Below are positions 34,001 through 42,232 of a stretch of 64,000 bases of DNA, one piece after another. The stretch is from Streptomyces jumonjinensis. GTDB lineage: Bacteria > Actinomycetota > Actinomycetes > Streptomycetales > Streptomycetaceae. The DNA is taken from NCBI RefSeq assembly GCF_009600885.1, contig NZ_VCLA01000201.1, forward strand, positions 100,062 through 164,061, given 5' to 3'. The notes under the pieces were generated by a model. It worked only from the letters and a program-made list of their open reading frames with translations. It was not told the origin of the DNA and did not search any database. The position numbers and the translations under genes were made by a program. The stretch's first letter is position 1. The number at the start of each line of letters is the position of its first letter.

Positions 34001-35287
34001 CGCCCTGTCCAAGGCCCGTGGGGAGATGAGCCGCGCCCGCACGGAGGCGATCAGGGCCGCCCGCGGGTACGGCCTCACCCGCACCCAGGCGGAGGCGGTC
34101 GCCAACAGCCTCGGCCTGCTGCCGTCCCAGGTGTCGATCCTGCTCCAGACCCAGGGCATGGACAGCACGCTGGCCAACCTCTTCGCGGTGCAGGCCGAGT
34201 TCCGGCGCCTGCCCAAGGCGAGGACCATCAAGGTGGACTCGGTCAGCGAGGACGCTCAGAAGAAGCTCCGGGAGCTGGGCTTCACCGTCAAGACGGTGCC
34301 CGGCACCCGCCAGATCAAGATCACCGCGCCGACTGCCGTCGCACGCAAGAGCCTGGACGAGCTGGTGGCGCAGCTCGGCCGGACCCCGAATGCGAAGAAC
34401 GTGCGGGTCTCCGCGCGGAGCGCGGCGGCCATCGCCAGTCTCCAAGCCGTCCAGTCCGAGATCCGCGCGACGCCCGGGGCGAAGTGGGTTCGTGTCGCCG
34501 CCCCGACCGCGCAGGCGCGCAAGGAGCTGGAGTCGCTGGGCTTCAAAATCGAAGAGGTGCCCGGGACCAAGGACGTGAAGGTCACGATCCCCACTGGTGG
34601 CCCGATCGAGGCCGTGCAGTCCATCCAGAGCCGCATCGACGGGATGCGCGGCAAGACCATCGACATCCTCATCAACCGCCGGTCGACCTCATGGGACCGG
34701 GACGCCACGGGACCCCGGATTCGATCCAGGCTCCTCCGGTACCGCAGGCCGACGGGGGTGTCCTCGACTTCTTCGCCGACGGGGGCGTCACCGGGCCGCG
34801 CCGGGAACGGCACGTCGCCCAGATCGCCCCCGCCGGATCATGGCGCATATGGGGTGAACCCGAGGCAAAAGGGGAGGCTTACGTACCCCTGGCCACCTCA
34901 AAGCGCGAACGCAGCAAGGCCGTTGTCGAGGAAGTAGTCGACCGTTTCGGCGGAGAGGTCCAGTGGTTCGCCAACGGCGGGCTGACCCGCAGAGCCAGCC
35001 GTGACTACGGGTCGGTGATTGCCTCCTTCAAGAAGACCCAGAACGTGGCGGCCCTGGCCGACGCCGTCCGCCGCTTCGACGTCCGCAGCAGTACACCGGG
35101 AGGCCGACCGCGCCTGGTCGACGCCCGCGCCGGCGGCCGGGTCCAGGTCCTCGTGGTCCGCGAACAGCAGCCCCTGATCGGCACCATGCCGGTCACCGTC
35201 ACCGACAGCTCCGCGACCCCGGAACAGATCGGCAGCGAAATGATGCGCAACCTGCGCAACGCGCAGCGAGGCGGGAGAGTCGGATGA
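31068..35287 (+). CDS. Tape measure protein, with frame disruption near 34,690
   Basis: About 1,400 residues in total, the largest gene here; its length would set a tail of roughly 200 nm. The N-terminus is coiled-coil (LIAGFRAAAGQARTLADRTDAAN), the middle has hydrophobic helices (GVTLQDTAAAVGMLGRAGI; PIQSAALAMLLFRRV), and the C-terminal part has repeated beta-alpha modules (KLRELGFTVKTVPGTRQIKI and ELESLGFKIEEVPGTKDVKV). At about 34,680-34,700 the sequence typical of the family leaves this frame and continues in the -1 frame (PQADGGVLDFFADGGVTG) to the stop at 35287. Unshifted translation ends at 34937. A 1-nt deletion or sequencing error is likely. Confidence 0.8.
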
Positions 35288-36189
35288 GCACACCACCCCC
35301 CAGGATCGAACTGGCCCCCTGGCAGTACGAGATCGGCGGTGTCGTCCTCGGGACGGGCACCCCGATCCCCGTCGCCGACGTCGAAGGACTCGGCGCACCC
35401 ACGGTGAGGGCCCAGGACACCGACAACCCCGTCGGCGACGGCGTCCTCCCCGGGCAGGACTTCTACGCGGCCCGTACTGTCCGTATCGAAGCGGGCATCA
35501 AGACGCCCGGTGACCCGACCGCCGCCGCCGACCTGCTGGCCCGGCTGCACAAGGCGCTGGACGACCCCGCCGCGCGCACCAGCGCCACCGGCCGCGCCGT
35601 CCTGCGCGGCCGGTGGCCCGGCCACAACATCCGCCGCCTGTACGGCCGTCTGCGCCGGGTGGAGGCCGTCAGCACAGCACAGGCCCGCCACGGATGGATT
35701 CCCCTCGATATCGAGTTCGCGGCGACGCTGGACACCCGCTGGCACGCCGACGAGTCCTCACGGCTCGTGCTCCCTCTGGACCAGACGCCCCGGCGGGAGG
35801 GCGACACCCCGCAGCACTGCGACGAGCACGCCGACCCGGACGACCGCCCTGGCTGGATCACCAACCACGGCAACGCGACCGCCTGGCCGAGCCTGCGCAT
35901 CCACGGCCCGGCTGCCAACCCACGCGTCTGGAACACCGCCACCGGCCAGAGCATTGAACTCGCCCTGACCCTCCGCAGCGGCGAATGGGTCGAGCTGGAG
36001 ACCAGGCCCGGAACACGCTGGGCGCTGCGCAACGGCGTCACCAACGTCGCCACCGACCTGGTGCCGCCCTCGCGACTGGACCGTTTCATCCTTCCCCCTG
36101 GCCGCTCGGAGATCAGCTGGAGCGCGGACGATGCGACCGGCAGCAGCCGCCTCGAAGTCAACTGGCGCTCGGCCTACACCTCCCTGTGA
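35284..36189 (+). CDS. Distal tail protein-like
   Basis: The 301-residue protein directly follows the tape measure, the usual place of the baseplate Dit ring protein. It has an N-terminal beta barrel (LAPWQYEIGGVVLGTGTPIPVADVEGLG), a helix (LARLHKALDDPAAR), HGWIPLDIEFAATLDTRWHA, and a jelly-roll C-terminal half (AWPSLRIHGPAANPRVWN). ATG 35284 overlaps the tape measure stop. Confidence 0.7.
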   Translation: MSTPPPRIELAPWQYEIGGVVLGTGTPIPVADVEGLGAPTVRAQDTDNPVGDGVLPGQDFYAARTVRIEAGIKTPGDPTAAADLLARLHKALDDPAARTSATGRAVLRGRWPGHNIRRLYGRLRRVEAVSTAQARHGWIPLDIEFAATLDTRWHADESSRLVLPLDQTPRREGDTPQHCDEHADPDDRPGWITNHGNATAWPSLRIHGPAANPRVWNTATGQSIELALTLRSGEWVELETRPGTRWALRNGVTNVATDLVPPSRLDRFILPPGRSEISWSADDATGSSRLEVNWRSAYTSL

Positions 36190-36199
36190 ACGGAGCATC

Positions 36200-37126
36200 A
36201 TGCCGCTTCAACCCCCGATGACCGTCCGCGGCGGCCAGCCCAGCGCCCGCGCGACGCGCCTGATGATCCGCGACCTCGCGCGGGGCCGGCAGGGCGTCGC
36301 CGAGGCCGGGGACCTGAAGGTCCAGCCCCGGGAGACCTCCGGCCCCGGCGTCCGCATCGGTGACGGTTCCGCGCTCATCCACGGCGCACGGCCCTGGCAG
36401 GGGGCCTACACCCAGAGCAACGTCGGCGACACCCCGCTGGACGTGCCGCCTACCGGCCCGTTCGCCCGCACCGACCTGGTCGTCCTGCGCATCGAAGACC
36501 CAGAGTATGAAGGGGAGCGGGACCCTCGCCGTCAGGACATCGGGTACTTCCATCTCGTCCAGGGCGTGGACGCCGACACGACCACCGTCCCGCGCGGCAT
36601 GACCGCTCTGCCGCTGGCCCGGCTGACCCTCCCGCGCAACACTGCGGCCATCACCGGCGAGATGATCACCGACCTGCGGCAGCTCGCCAACCCGCGCACC
36701 GAGCGGACATTGCGCGCCGTCCACTCGCAGGACCCCGACAAGATCCCTGGCCGCCACGGGGAGTGGGCCCGCTGGCCCGCCGACGCGACCTGGGACCTCG
36801 ACATCCCGACGTGGGCGACCAGGGCCACGCTCGTGATCACCCTCTCCGGGCTGCGCGCCGAAGCGGGCAGCATCTACGCCCAGCTCCGCACCCGCCTGGG
36901 CGAACGCGTCTCCAAGCCCACCGTCTTCGACGACGACGGCACCACGACCCGCCGTTCTTCTGCCACCCTCGCCGACACGCTGGCGATCCCGCCCGCCTAC
37001 CGGGGAACCCGCCAGCAGCTCACCGTCCAGGTCAACCAGAACGACGCCTACGGCGACGGCGAGCTGTCCGTGGCCGACGGGACGACCCTGGTCGCGGACA
37101 TCGAGTTCACCGAGAGCCCCATATGA
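36200..37126 (+). CDS. Minor tail protein
   Basis: The 308-residue protein lies between distal tail and hub genes. The N-terminal domain (RLMIRDLARGRQGVAEAGDLKV, ARTDLVVLRIEDPEYEG, GEMITDLRQLAN) resembles upper-baseplate proteins. The C-terminal beta domain (ATLVITLSGLRAEAGSIYAQLRTRLGE) could be a carbohydrate- or receptor-binding module. ATG 36200 is used because GGAG lies 5 nt upstream; longer starts lack a site. Confidence 0.65.
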   Translation: MPLQPPMTVRGGQPSARATRLMIRDLARGRQGVAEAGDLKVQPRETSGPGVRIGDGSALIHGARPWQGAYTQSNVGDTPLDVPPTGPFARTDLVVLRIEDPEYEGERDPRRQDIGYFHLVQGVDADTTTVPRGMTALPLARLTLPRNTAAITGEMITDLRQLANPRTERTLRAVHSQDPDKIPGRHGEWARWPADATWDLDIPTWATRATLVITLSGLRAEAGSIYAQLRTRLGERVSKPTVFDDDGTTTRRSSATLADTLAIPPAYRGTRQQLTVQVNQNDAYGDGELSVADGTTLVADIEFTESPI

Positions 37127-38226
37127 GCCCCGACTACCGCTACATCGTCGCGGACGCCCGGACCGGCGACATCCTGCACTGGACGCTGCCGCTCTCCGAT
37201 GTCGAGTTCGGCCCGGAAATCTCGGGGCCCGGCGCGCTGAGCGCCAGCCTCACCCCGGCCGGTGCCCGGACCCTGAGCGACATGCTCAACGCCGGGGATG
37301 CCGTGCTCCTGGTCGAGCGCAACGGCCAGCTGCTGTGGGGCGGCCTCCTGTGGCGGGCCCAGCCGCAGGGCGTCCGCCTCCCGGTGGAGGCATCCGGGTT
37401 CACCAGCTACCTGCACCGCCGCCACGATCTCCACGGCAACCTCGACGGCCGCGGGCCCTACATCGAAGCCGACCCCTGCTCCGTGATCCGCGACGCGTGG
37501 GCCTACGCCCAGGAACAGCCGGACGGAGACCTGGGGGTCGTGGTGGACGACACCCGTTCCGAGGCCCGCACCGGCACCGCGAAGGACCCGTACGCCATCC
37601 TCCGGCAGGACGCCCGGAAGCTGGGCGAGATCGTGGACGAGATGGCGGACATCGACGAGGGCCTGGAGTGGTCGGAAGCCGTCACCTGGCGCGGCCAGCG
37701 TGCCGAGCGCCGCATCCTCCTCGGCGCTCCCCGCCTCGGACGGCGCCGTGAGGACCTGACGTTCACGACGGGCGCCAACGTCGTGGGGGAGCCCGAAGTG
37801 ATCAAGGACGCCGACGGGTACGCCCAGTGGGTCATCGGCCTCGGAGACGGCGAGGGGAAGAAGCGGAAGATCGCCGTCGACGGGGTCCGAAACGGCTGCC
37901 TCCGTCTGGAGCACCGGCTGGAGACCGGTGAGAAGGACCAGACCAGGCTCCAGCGCCGTGCCCGGCGCGAGCGCCTCGCCCGGCAGGTCCTGCCCACGCT
38001 CACCGAACTGGAGATCACCGACCACCCTGCCGCTCCGATCGGCGCGCTGCGCGTCGGTGACATCGTGCGCATCCAGCTCCGCGAGCCGCACACGGCCTAC
38101 GACGGCTGGAACAGGATCACCGGCTGGACAGTACGGCCCGGCAGCGGCGAGAGCCCCGAGCGGGTGACGCTGAAGCTGGAACGCGCCCTCAAGCCGGAAG
38201 ACGACCAAGACGAAGCGCAGGAGTGA
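37123..38226 (+). CDS. Baseplate hub / tail protein (ReqiPepy6 Gp37-like)
   Basis: The 367-residue protein resembles hub proteins at the tail tip: the N-terminal half-barrels (RYIVADARTGDILHWTLPLSDVEFGPEISG; AVLLVERNGQLLWGGLLWRAQPQ), EASGFTSYLHRR, and the C-terminal barrel (PIGALRVGDIVRIQLREPHTAYDGWNRITGWTV). ATG 37123 overlaps the preceding stop by 4 nt. Confidence 0.7.
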   Translation: MSPDYRYIVADARTGDILHWTLPLSDVEFGPEISGPGALSASLTPAGARTLSDMLNAGDAVLLVERNGQLLWGGLLWRAQPQGVRLPVEASGFTSYLHRRHDLHGNLDGRGPYIEADPCSVIRDAWAYAQEQPDGDLGVVVDDTRSEARTGTAKDPYAILRQDARKLGEIVDEMADIDEGLEWSEAVTWRGQRAERRILLGAPRLGRRREDLTFTTGANVVGEPEVIKDADGYAQWVIGLGDGEGKKRKIAVDGVRNGCLRLEHRLETGEKDQTRLQRRARRERLARQVLPTLTELEITDHPAAPIGALRVGDIVRIQLREPHTAYDGWNRITGWTVRPGSGESPERVTLKLERALKPEDDQDEAQE

Positions 38227-38229
38227 GCG

Positions 38230-38670
38230 ATGCCGGACACGATCGCAGACCTGGCCCGTCGCATGGCCCGCCTGGAGCGGCGCGTCACCAAACTGGAGCG
38301 CGCCCAGCGCGCGCCCCGTCCGCCCTGGCGGAACCTTCCGCTCACCGGCGACACCGCCGTGCCCGACCCCGACCGGCCGCCGCAGCTGCGCGAGATGCCG
38401 TGGGACGAGCTGGAGTTCAGCGGGCGGATCGGACTGCCCGGCAGCAGGGCCGTGGACGGGACGGTCATTGCCCTGCTCCCCGACGACTACGAACCGGCCG
38501 CCACCCGCACGCTGCCGGTGGCCTCCGACGCTCAGCGCCGCGCTCTCCAGCTGGAGCTGGACCGCGAAGGCCGCGTCACCCTCCGGGTGCCGGGCGCGGG
38601 GGGCGGCACCCGCGCCACGTGGATCAGCCTCGACGGCGTGTCGTGCCGGAGCGACAACGACGACGAGTAG
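38230..38670 (+). CDS. Small tail protein with N-terminal coiled coil
   Basis: The 146-residue protein starts with a heptad coil (TIADLARRMARLERRVTKLERAQ), which could trimerise, followed by a beta-rich domain (VDGTVIALLPDDYEPAATRTLPVASDAQRRALQLELDREGRVTLRVPG). Such genes after the hub encode tail-tip or fibre components. AGGAG lies 8 nt before ATG 38230. Confidence 0.6.
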   Translation: MPDTIADLARRMARLERRVTKLERAQRAPRPPWRNLPLTGDTAVPDPDRPPQLREMPWDELEFSGRIGLPGSRAVDGTVIALLPDDYEPAATRTLPVASDAQRRALQLELDREGRVTLRVPGAGGGTRATWISLDGVSCRSDNDDE

Positions 38671-38787
38671 TCGGCCCCGCTGGGTACCATGACCACCGGG
38701 TGACCCTCCACCCGCCACAACTCCCCGAGGGACCGGCCCACAGGGCCCGGCCGACTGCCGTACGGCAAGGGGAGTGAGGCGAAGAGA

Positions 38788-39963
38788 GTGGCAACCCCGC
38801 TGAGCGCGGACCGGTTCCTGTCCGCGCTGAAGGGCGCGGGCCTGGGCGTGGTCGAGCACGGCAGGTGGCGTACCCACAACCGGAACACCCAAGGCAACTG
38901 GGGTCCGGTCAACGGCGTCATGATCCACCACACCGGCCCGTACTCGTCCGAGGACGACATGGTCGAGCTGTGCCGCGTCGGGTATCGCGGGCTGCCCGGC
39001 CCGTTGTGTCATGGCGTCATCGACCGGTCCGGCACCGTGCACTTGGTCGGCTACGGCCGGACCAACCACGCCGGCATGGGCGACACCGACGTCTTGCTCG
39101 CCGTCATCGCGGAGAAGGAGACCCTGCCCCGCGACAATGAGGCCGATACGGACGGCAATCGCCATTTCTACGGCTTCGAGTGCGTCAACACTGGCAGCCA
39201 GTCCTGGCCCGCGGCACAACTGGACGCGATGGCCCGCGCGGCCGCCGCGGTCTGCCGGGCCCACGGCTGGACCGAGCGCAGCGTGATCGGTCACAAGGAA
39301 TGGCAGCCGGGCAAGCCTGACCCGGGCGGCATCGACATGGCCGACTTCCGCGACCGGGTCGCCACCCATCTGAAGGGCGCCGCTAAGCCCCCCACGAAGC
39401 CCAAGCCGGACCCCAAGCCGAAGCCGAGACGGTACGCCGCCTACCCCGGACCCGAGTTCTTCCGCACGGGACGCTCCTCACCGGTGATCGCCGCCATGGC
39501 GAAGCGGCTGATCGCCGAGGAGTGCAGCTCCTTCGACACCCCGCCAGGCCCGGTCTGGACCGAGGCTCACCGGAGGTCGTACGCGGCCTACCAGATCAAG
39601 AACGGCTACCAGGGCTCCGACGCCGACGGCATCCCCGGTAAGACGACGTGGGCCAAGCTCCGTGTCCCGCACCAGTCCGCGCCCGGATCGGCCCCCCGGG
39701 CCCGAAAGGAGAAAGACGTCGTGCCGCCCGTGCTCGCTGACGTGGCCGAACGGACGATCGCCACCTACGTCCAGTCGATGCTGGGGCTGCTCGCTGCGGC
39801 GTCCACGACCGACATCCTGTCCCTGTCCGTCTGGGAGTCCGCGTCGGTCGCGGCTGTGCCCGCCGCGCTGTCGGTGCTGAAGTCGTGTCTCGGCACCGTC
39901 CTCGGCCGCCGCGGCACCGCGTCGTGGCTCCCGCTGCACCGCGACCCCGCAACCCCTCGATGA
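38788..39963 (+). CDS. Endolysin: amidase, peptidoglycan-binding and holin domains in one frame
   Basis: The 391-residue protein starts with an N-acetylmuramoyl-L-alanine amidase (Amidase_2) domain: VMIHHTGPYSSEDDMV, PLCHGVIDRSGTVHLVGYGRTNHAG, FYGFECVNTGS and SVIGHKEWQPGKPDPGGIDM contain the zinc His residues. A Pro/Lys linker follows, then a peptidoglycan-binding-like domain (HRRSYAAYQIKNGYQGSDADGIPGKTTWAKLR). The last 80 residues resemble an r1t-type holin with two hydrophobic helices. An internal ribosome site before GTG 39721 suggests the holin is also made separately. Confidence 0.8.
   Translation: MATPLSADRFLSALKGAGLGVVEHGRWRTHNRNTQGNWGPVNGVMIHHTGPYSSEDDMVELCRVGYRGLPGPLCHGVIDRSGTVHLVGYGRTNHAGMGDTDVLLAVIAEKETLPRDNEADTDGNRHFYGFECVNTGSQSWPAAQLDAMARAAAAVCRAHGWTERSVIGHKEWQPGKPDPGGIDMADFRDRVATHLKGAAKPPTKPKPDPKPKPRRYAAYPGPEFFRTGRSSPVIAAMAKRLIAEECSSFDTPPGPVWTEAHRRSYAAYQIKNGYQGSDADGIPGKTTWAKLRVPHQSAPGSAPRARKEKDVVPPVLADVAERTIATYVQSMLGLLAAASTTDILSLSVWESASVAAVPAALSVLKSCLGTVLGRRGTASWLPLHRDPATPR
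39721..39963 (+). CDS. r1t-like holin from internal start
   Basis: AAAGGAG at 39705-39711 lies 9 nt before GTG 39721, in frame with the endolysin. The 80-residue product (VLADVAERTIATYVQSMLGLLAAAS and SVWESASVAAVPAALSVLKSCLGTVLG) resembles r1t holins that form membrane holes to release endolysin. Its fusion to the endolysin may come from loss of an intervening stop. Confidence 0.6.
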   Translation: MPPVLADVAERTIATYVQSMLGLLAAASTTDILSLSVWESASVAAVPAALSVLKSCLGTVLGRRGTASWLPLHRDPATPR

Positions 39964-39990
39964 CCTGTGACCACGCCCGAGGAGGAGACC

Positions 39991-40236
39991 GTGCCCGACA
40001 AGGAGATCGCGCTTGCGCTCGCGGACCTGCGCGGCGCCCTCGAAGTAGGGCTCGCCAGGATCGACGGGCAGCTCGCGCTGCTCGTCCAGAGGAACGACCA
40101 GGCCGACAAGGAGATCAAGGCCCTCACCGCGCGGGTGACCGCGCTGGAGACACGACGGTGGCCGCTGAGGACGGTGTCCACGCTGGCGGGCGTCATCGCG
40201 CTGGGCGCGACCCTGTTCGCCGCCGTCCGCGGCTGA
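39991..40236 (+). CDS. Small membrane protein, second holin or XhlA-like
   Basis: The 81-residue protein has an amphipathic coiled-coil (LADLRGALEVGLARIDGQLALLVQ and EIKALTARVTALE) and one C-terminal transmembrane helix (TVSTLAGVIALGATLFAAV), the layout of XhlA/hemolysin-like lysis proteins. GTG 39991 is chosen because GGAGGAG lies 5 nt upstream; GTG 39967 has no site. It completes the lysis cassette. Confidence 0.7.
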   Translation: MPDKEIALALADLRGALEVGLARIDGQLALLVQRNDQADKEIKALTARVTALETRRWPLRTVSTLAGVIALGATLFAAVRG

Positions 40237-40313
40237 CAGCACCCGGCCCAAGGGGTCCGACACCCGACCTACGGTGAGTTGAGTATCGGACTCCAACAGC
40301 CCGGGGGGCTCTC

Positions 40314-40751
40314 ATGGACACATCGCATCTCGTCGTCACCGACGCGGAGGTGGACTCCGCGCTCGCGGACCCTTCGGTTCCTCTGGCAGTCCGCGCTGTC
40401 TGGCGGGCACTGTGGGAGGCAGAAGTGCGACCGCTCGAAGCGGTGGCGCTCGACGTGCCCGGGGTGGAGCTGGAGAACTGCCTGATCGTCCTCCACGACA
40501 CCAAGGAGGGAGGCTCGTTCGAGGTGGACATCACGGATGACCTCTGTCGTCTGCTCCGGGATCTGATCGGGGCCCGGCGCACCGGGCCGGTGTTCATGCA
40601 TGCCGACAGGCGGCTGTCCGTGGAGGATGTCGCGAGCGAGTTTCGGCGGGTCACCGGCAAGGACGTGCACGGCCTGCGCTTCACCCGCCAGAAGCGCCGT
40701 ACCCGGCTCCTCGCACAGTTCTCCTCGGACACCGGGAGCACAGGGTCTTGA
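40314..40751 (+). CDS. Truncated tyrosine-recombinase-like protein
   Basis: The 145-residue protein recalls the catalytic core of tyrosine integrases: AEVRPLEAVALDVPGVELEN resembles the first catalytic Arg box, LIVLHDTKEGGSFEVDITDDLCRLL the beta sheet with Lys, and KDVHGLRFTRQK the HxLR box. The Tyr nucleophile and the N-terminal DNA-binding domains are missing. It is probably not catalytic alone; it may be a regulator or a relic. A strong hairpin follows. Confidence 0.45.
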   Translation: MDTSHLVVTDAEVDSALADPSVPLAVRAVWRALWEAEVRPLEAVALDVPGVELENCLIVLHDTKEGGSFEVDITDDLCRLLRDLIGARRTGPVFMHADRRLSVEDVASEFRRVTGKDVHGLRFTRQKRRTRLLAQFSSDTGSTGS

Positions 40752-40769
40752 GGACTGCCGCTACAGGCG

Positions 40770-40797
40770 AATGGCCCCCGCCGAGGCGGGGGCCATT
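40770..40797 (+). terminator. Terminator hairpin before early region
   Basis: A perfect 12-bp stem (AATGGCCCCCGC with GCGGGGGCCATT) has a 4-nt loop. TCCTCTTGGAG follows 3 nt later (40801), the same element found before several early genes, although here no start codon is near. Confidence 0.75.
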
Positions 40798-40909
40798 GGG
40801 TCCTCTTGGAGTAGACCGCCGTCCACGATAGCAGCGCCCTCGGGAGCGCGGCGTGGGACTGGGTGGCTACCCTTCCGTCGTCAGTCAAGACGACAGCGGA
40901 GGAACAGGG

Positions 40910-41479
40910 ATGCGTCGGCTCAAGCCGTACATGGTGGGCTACCAGGAGTTCGCCGCGCTCTACGGTGTGGAGCCCGGGATGGTCAGCCAGTGGATGAGTC
41001 CCAGTCGCCGGGTGCTGGATCCGGCCACGGCGACCGTGGTGAGCGGAGTCCGCTACTGGCCCCTGGGGTACGCCGTGCGCTTCGGCACGACGACGGCCCG
41101 GGTCCGGCGCGTCGACGCCGGCGTCAGAGCTCGGCTGAAGTCCGAGCAGGGAGACGGGTGGGAGGCCGACCTGGACGACGAGCTGCCGCCGATCGTCGGC
41201 CAGCAGGAGATCATCCAGGTCTTCCGGCTGCCCTCTCAGGCGAGTCTCGCCACCGCCATCTCCACGGGCCGGTTCCCCGCGGGGGACTGGCTGCTCTCCG
41301 GTTCCATGCTGTGGCTGCTGGACACCGTGCTCGACGCTGTTCCGGATCTGCGCGCGACCGCGCGCAGCCTTCCGTGGGACGTGGACGAGGACGTGGTGGC
41401 GGCGCTGCGGGAGGGCCGGTACGAGGGCCCCGGAGCCACGGTGCTGACGCGGGGACGCCATGCCAAGAAGGGCCTCTGA
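40910..41479 (+). CDS. HTH-like protein, possible phage regulator
   Basis: The 189-residue protein has an N-terminal HTH-like stretch (VGYQEFAALYGVEPGMVSQWMSPSRRVLDP, about 8-37) followed by TVVSGVRYWPLGYAVRFG, as in some phage DNA-binding proteins that read sequence through a short HTH. The rest is mixed helical with acidic patches. ATG 40910 follows GGAGGAAC at 6 nt. It stands alone between the terminator at 40770 and the promoter at 41494, so it could be an immunity or early-late switch regulator; this is inference. Confidence 0.6.
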   Translation: MRRLKPYMVGYQEFAALYGVEPGMVSQWMSPSRRVLDPATATVVSGVRYWPLGYAVRFGTTTARVRRVDAGVRARLKSEQGDGWEADLDDELPPIVGQQEIIQVFRLPSQASLATAISTGRFPAGDWLLSGSMLWLLDTVLDAVPDLRATARSLPWDVDEDVVAALREGRYEGPGATVLTRGRHAKKGL

Positions 41480-41493
41480 CCTGCGCAAATGCT

Positions 41494-41521
41494 GTACATA
41501 AGTCCGATTTGCCAATAAGAT
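41494..41521 (+). promoter_or_regulatory. AT-rich promoter, copy 1 (TAAGATATA type)
   Basis: GTACAT, 16 nt, then TAAGAT (41516-41521) continues as ATATGCATAT, a palindrome at 41522-41531. Core and spacing match the promoters at 45376 and 51357. The downstream hairpin CCTTCGG/CCGAAGG (41533-41551) lies in the leader of the gene at 41567. Confidence 0.55.
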
Positions 41522-41566
41522 ATATGCATATCCCTTCGGATGGGCCGAAGGAGGCAAGGAGGTTAT

Positions 41567-41776
41567 ATGCAGCTCGCCGATCTACCGGACGGCGGGGTCG
41601 TCGCCGCCGGGAGGGTCGAGGAAGCCCTGATTCTGGAACTCGCCCTGTCCGCATATGTGCTCAAGCGCCCTGACGGTGGCCTCGCCGTGCGCGCCCTGCG
41701 CGCCGTCGAGCAGGTCGACGGCCGCCGCGAGCGGGACATGGGCGAGGCTGCCCGCGAGGCCGAGCCGAAGGCTTGA
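41567..41776 (+). CDS. Small early protein, 69 aa
   Basis: An ideal AAGGAGG site lies 5 nt before ATG 41567, downstream of a conserved AT-rich promoter, so it is expected to be highly expressed early. The sequence (LADLPDGGVVAAGRVEEALILELALSAYVLKRP) is helical. No family is recognised. Confidence 0.6.
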   Translation: MQLADLPDGGVVAAGRVEEALILELALSAYVLKRPDGGLAVRALRAVEQVDGRRERDMGEAAREAEPKA

Positions 41777-41826
41777 ACTCGCCCCTCCCGGGCAAGGGTT
41801 GATCGACCGCGCCGCAACGCCCAAGG

Positions 41827-41847
41827 TAGGTTACGTGATTGAAATCG
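41827..41847 (+). promoter_or_regulatory. TAGGTYAC motif, copy 1
   Basis: TAGGTTAC, two bases, then GATTGAAATCG. The same bipartite element occurs at 45726 and 50164. The GATT/AATC half is a small palindrome. It precedes the gene at 41865. Confidence 0.5.
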
Positions 41848-41864
41848 CGTGACAGGAGGTTGGT

Positions 41865-42206
41865 GTGGCAAGCGTTCAGGACGAGATACCCGGCCTGGTG
41901 ATCTACGCCGTACTCCAGCCGGATCACGACGAGTCCTCCATTCAGGCGCGGTTCGAGGAGTTCCACCGGCTCAACCCCTGGGTGCTCGCTGCCCTGGAAA
42001 AGCTGGCCGCCGACTACCTCCAGCAGGGGGCCACGCGCGTCGGCGTCGGGATGCTCTTCGAAGTGCTCCGGTACCAGTACGCCCTGGCGACCCGGGGGGA
42101 CTTCCGCCTCAACAACTCCTACCGCAGCCGGTACGCCCGCTTGCTCATCCAGCGGCACCCGCAGTGGGAGTCCGCGTTCGAGGTCCGCGCCCTGCGGGCC
42201 GACTGA
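41865..42206 (+). CDS. Conserved phage protein of unknown function, 113 aa
   Basis: The 113-residue protein belongs to a family found next to recombination genes in unrelated prophages: IQARFEEFHRLNPWVLAALEKLA, GVGMLFEVLRYQYAL, FRLNNSYRSRYARLLIQRHPQW, FEVRALR. Function unknown. GTG 41865 follows AGGAGG. It is encoded directly upstream of the Bet/RecT gene. Confidence 0.75.
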   Translation: MASVQDEIPGLVIYAVLQPDHDESSIQARFEEFHRLNPWVLAALEKLAADYLQQGATRVGVGMLFEVLRYQYALATRGDFRLNNSYRSRYARLLIQRHPQWESAFEVRALRAD

Positions 42207-42210
42207 CACA

Positions 42211-42220
42211 CCTCTTGGAG
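42211..42220 (+). promoter_or_regulatory. CCTCTTGGAG leader element
   Basis: CCTCTTGGAG followed by AAACACC, 12 nt before ATG 42233. One of six copies in the early region. Confidence 0.5.
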
Positions 42221-42232
42221 AAACACCCGATC

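Noticed and set aside
32151..34445. 764-residue minus-strand open frame
   Set aside because: Antisense to the tape measure gene and of repetitive low-information composition.
41849..42232. 438-residue frame extending the Bet/RecT gene upstream to 41849
   Set aside because: The upstream part overlaps the conserved 113-residue phage protein in another frame; the ATG at 42233 has its own leader.
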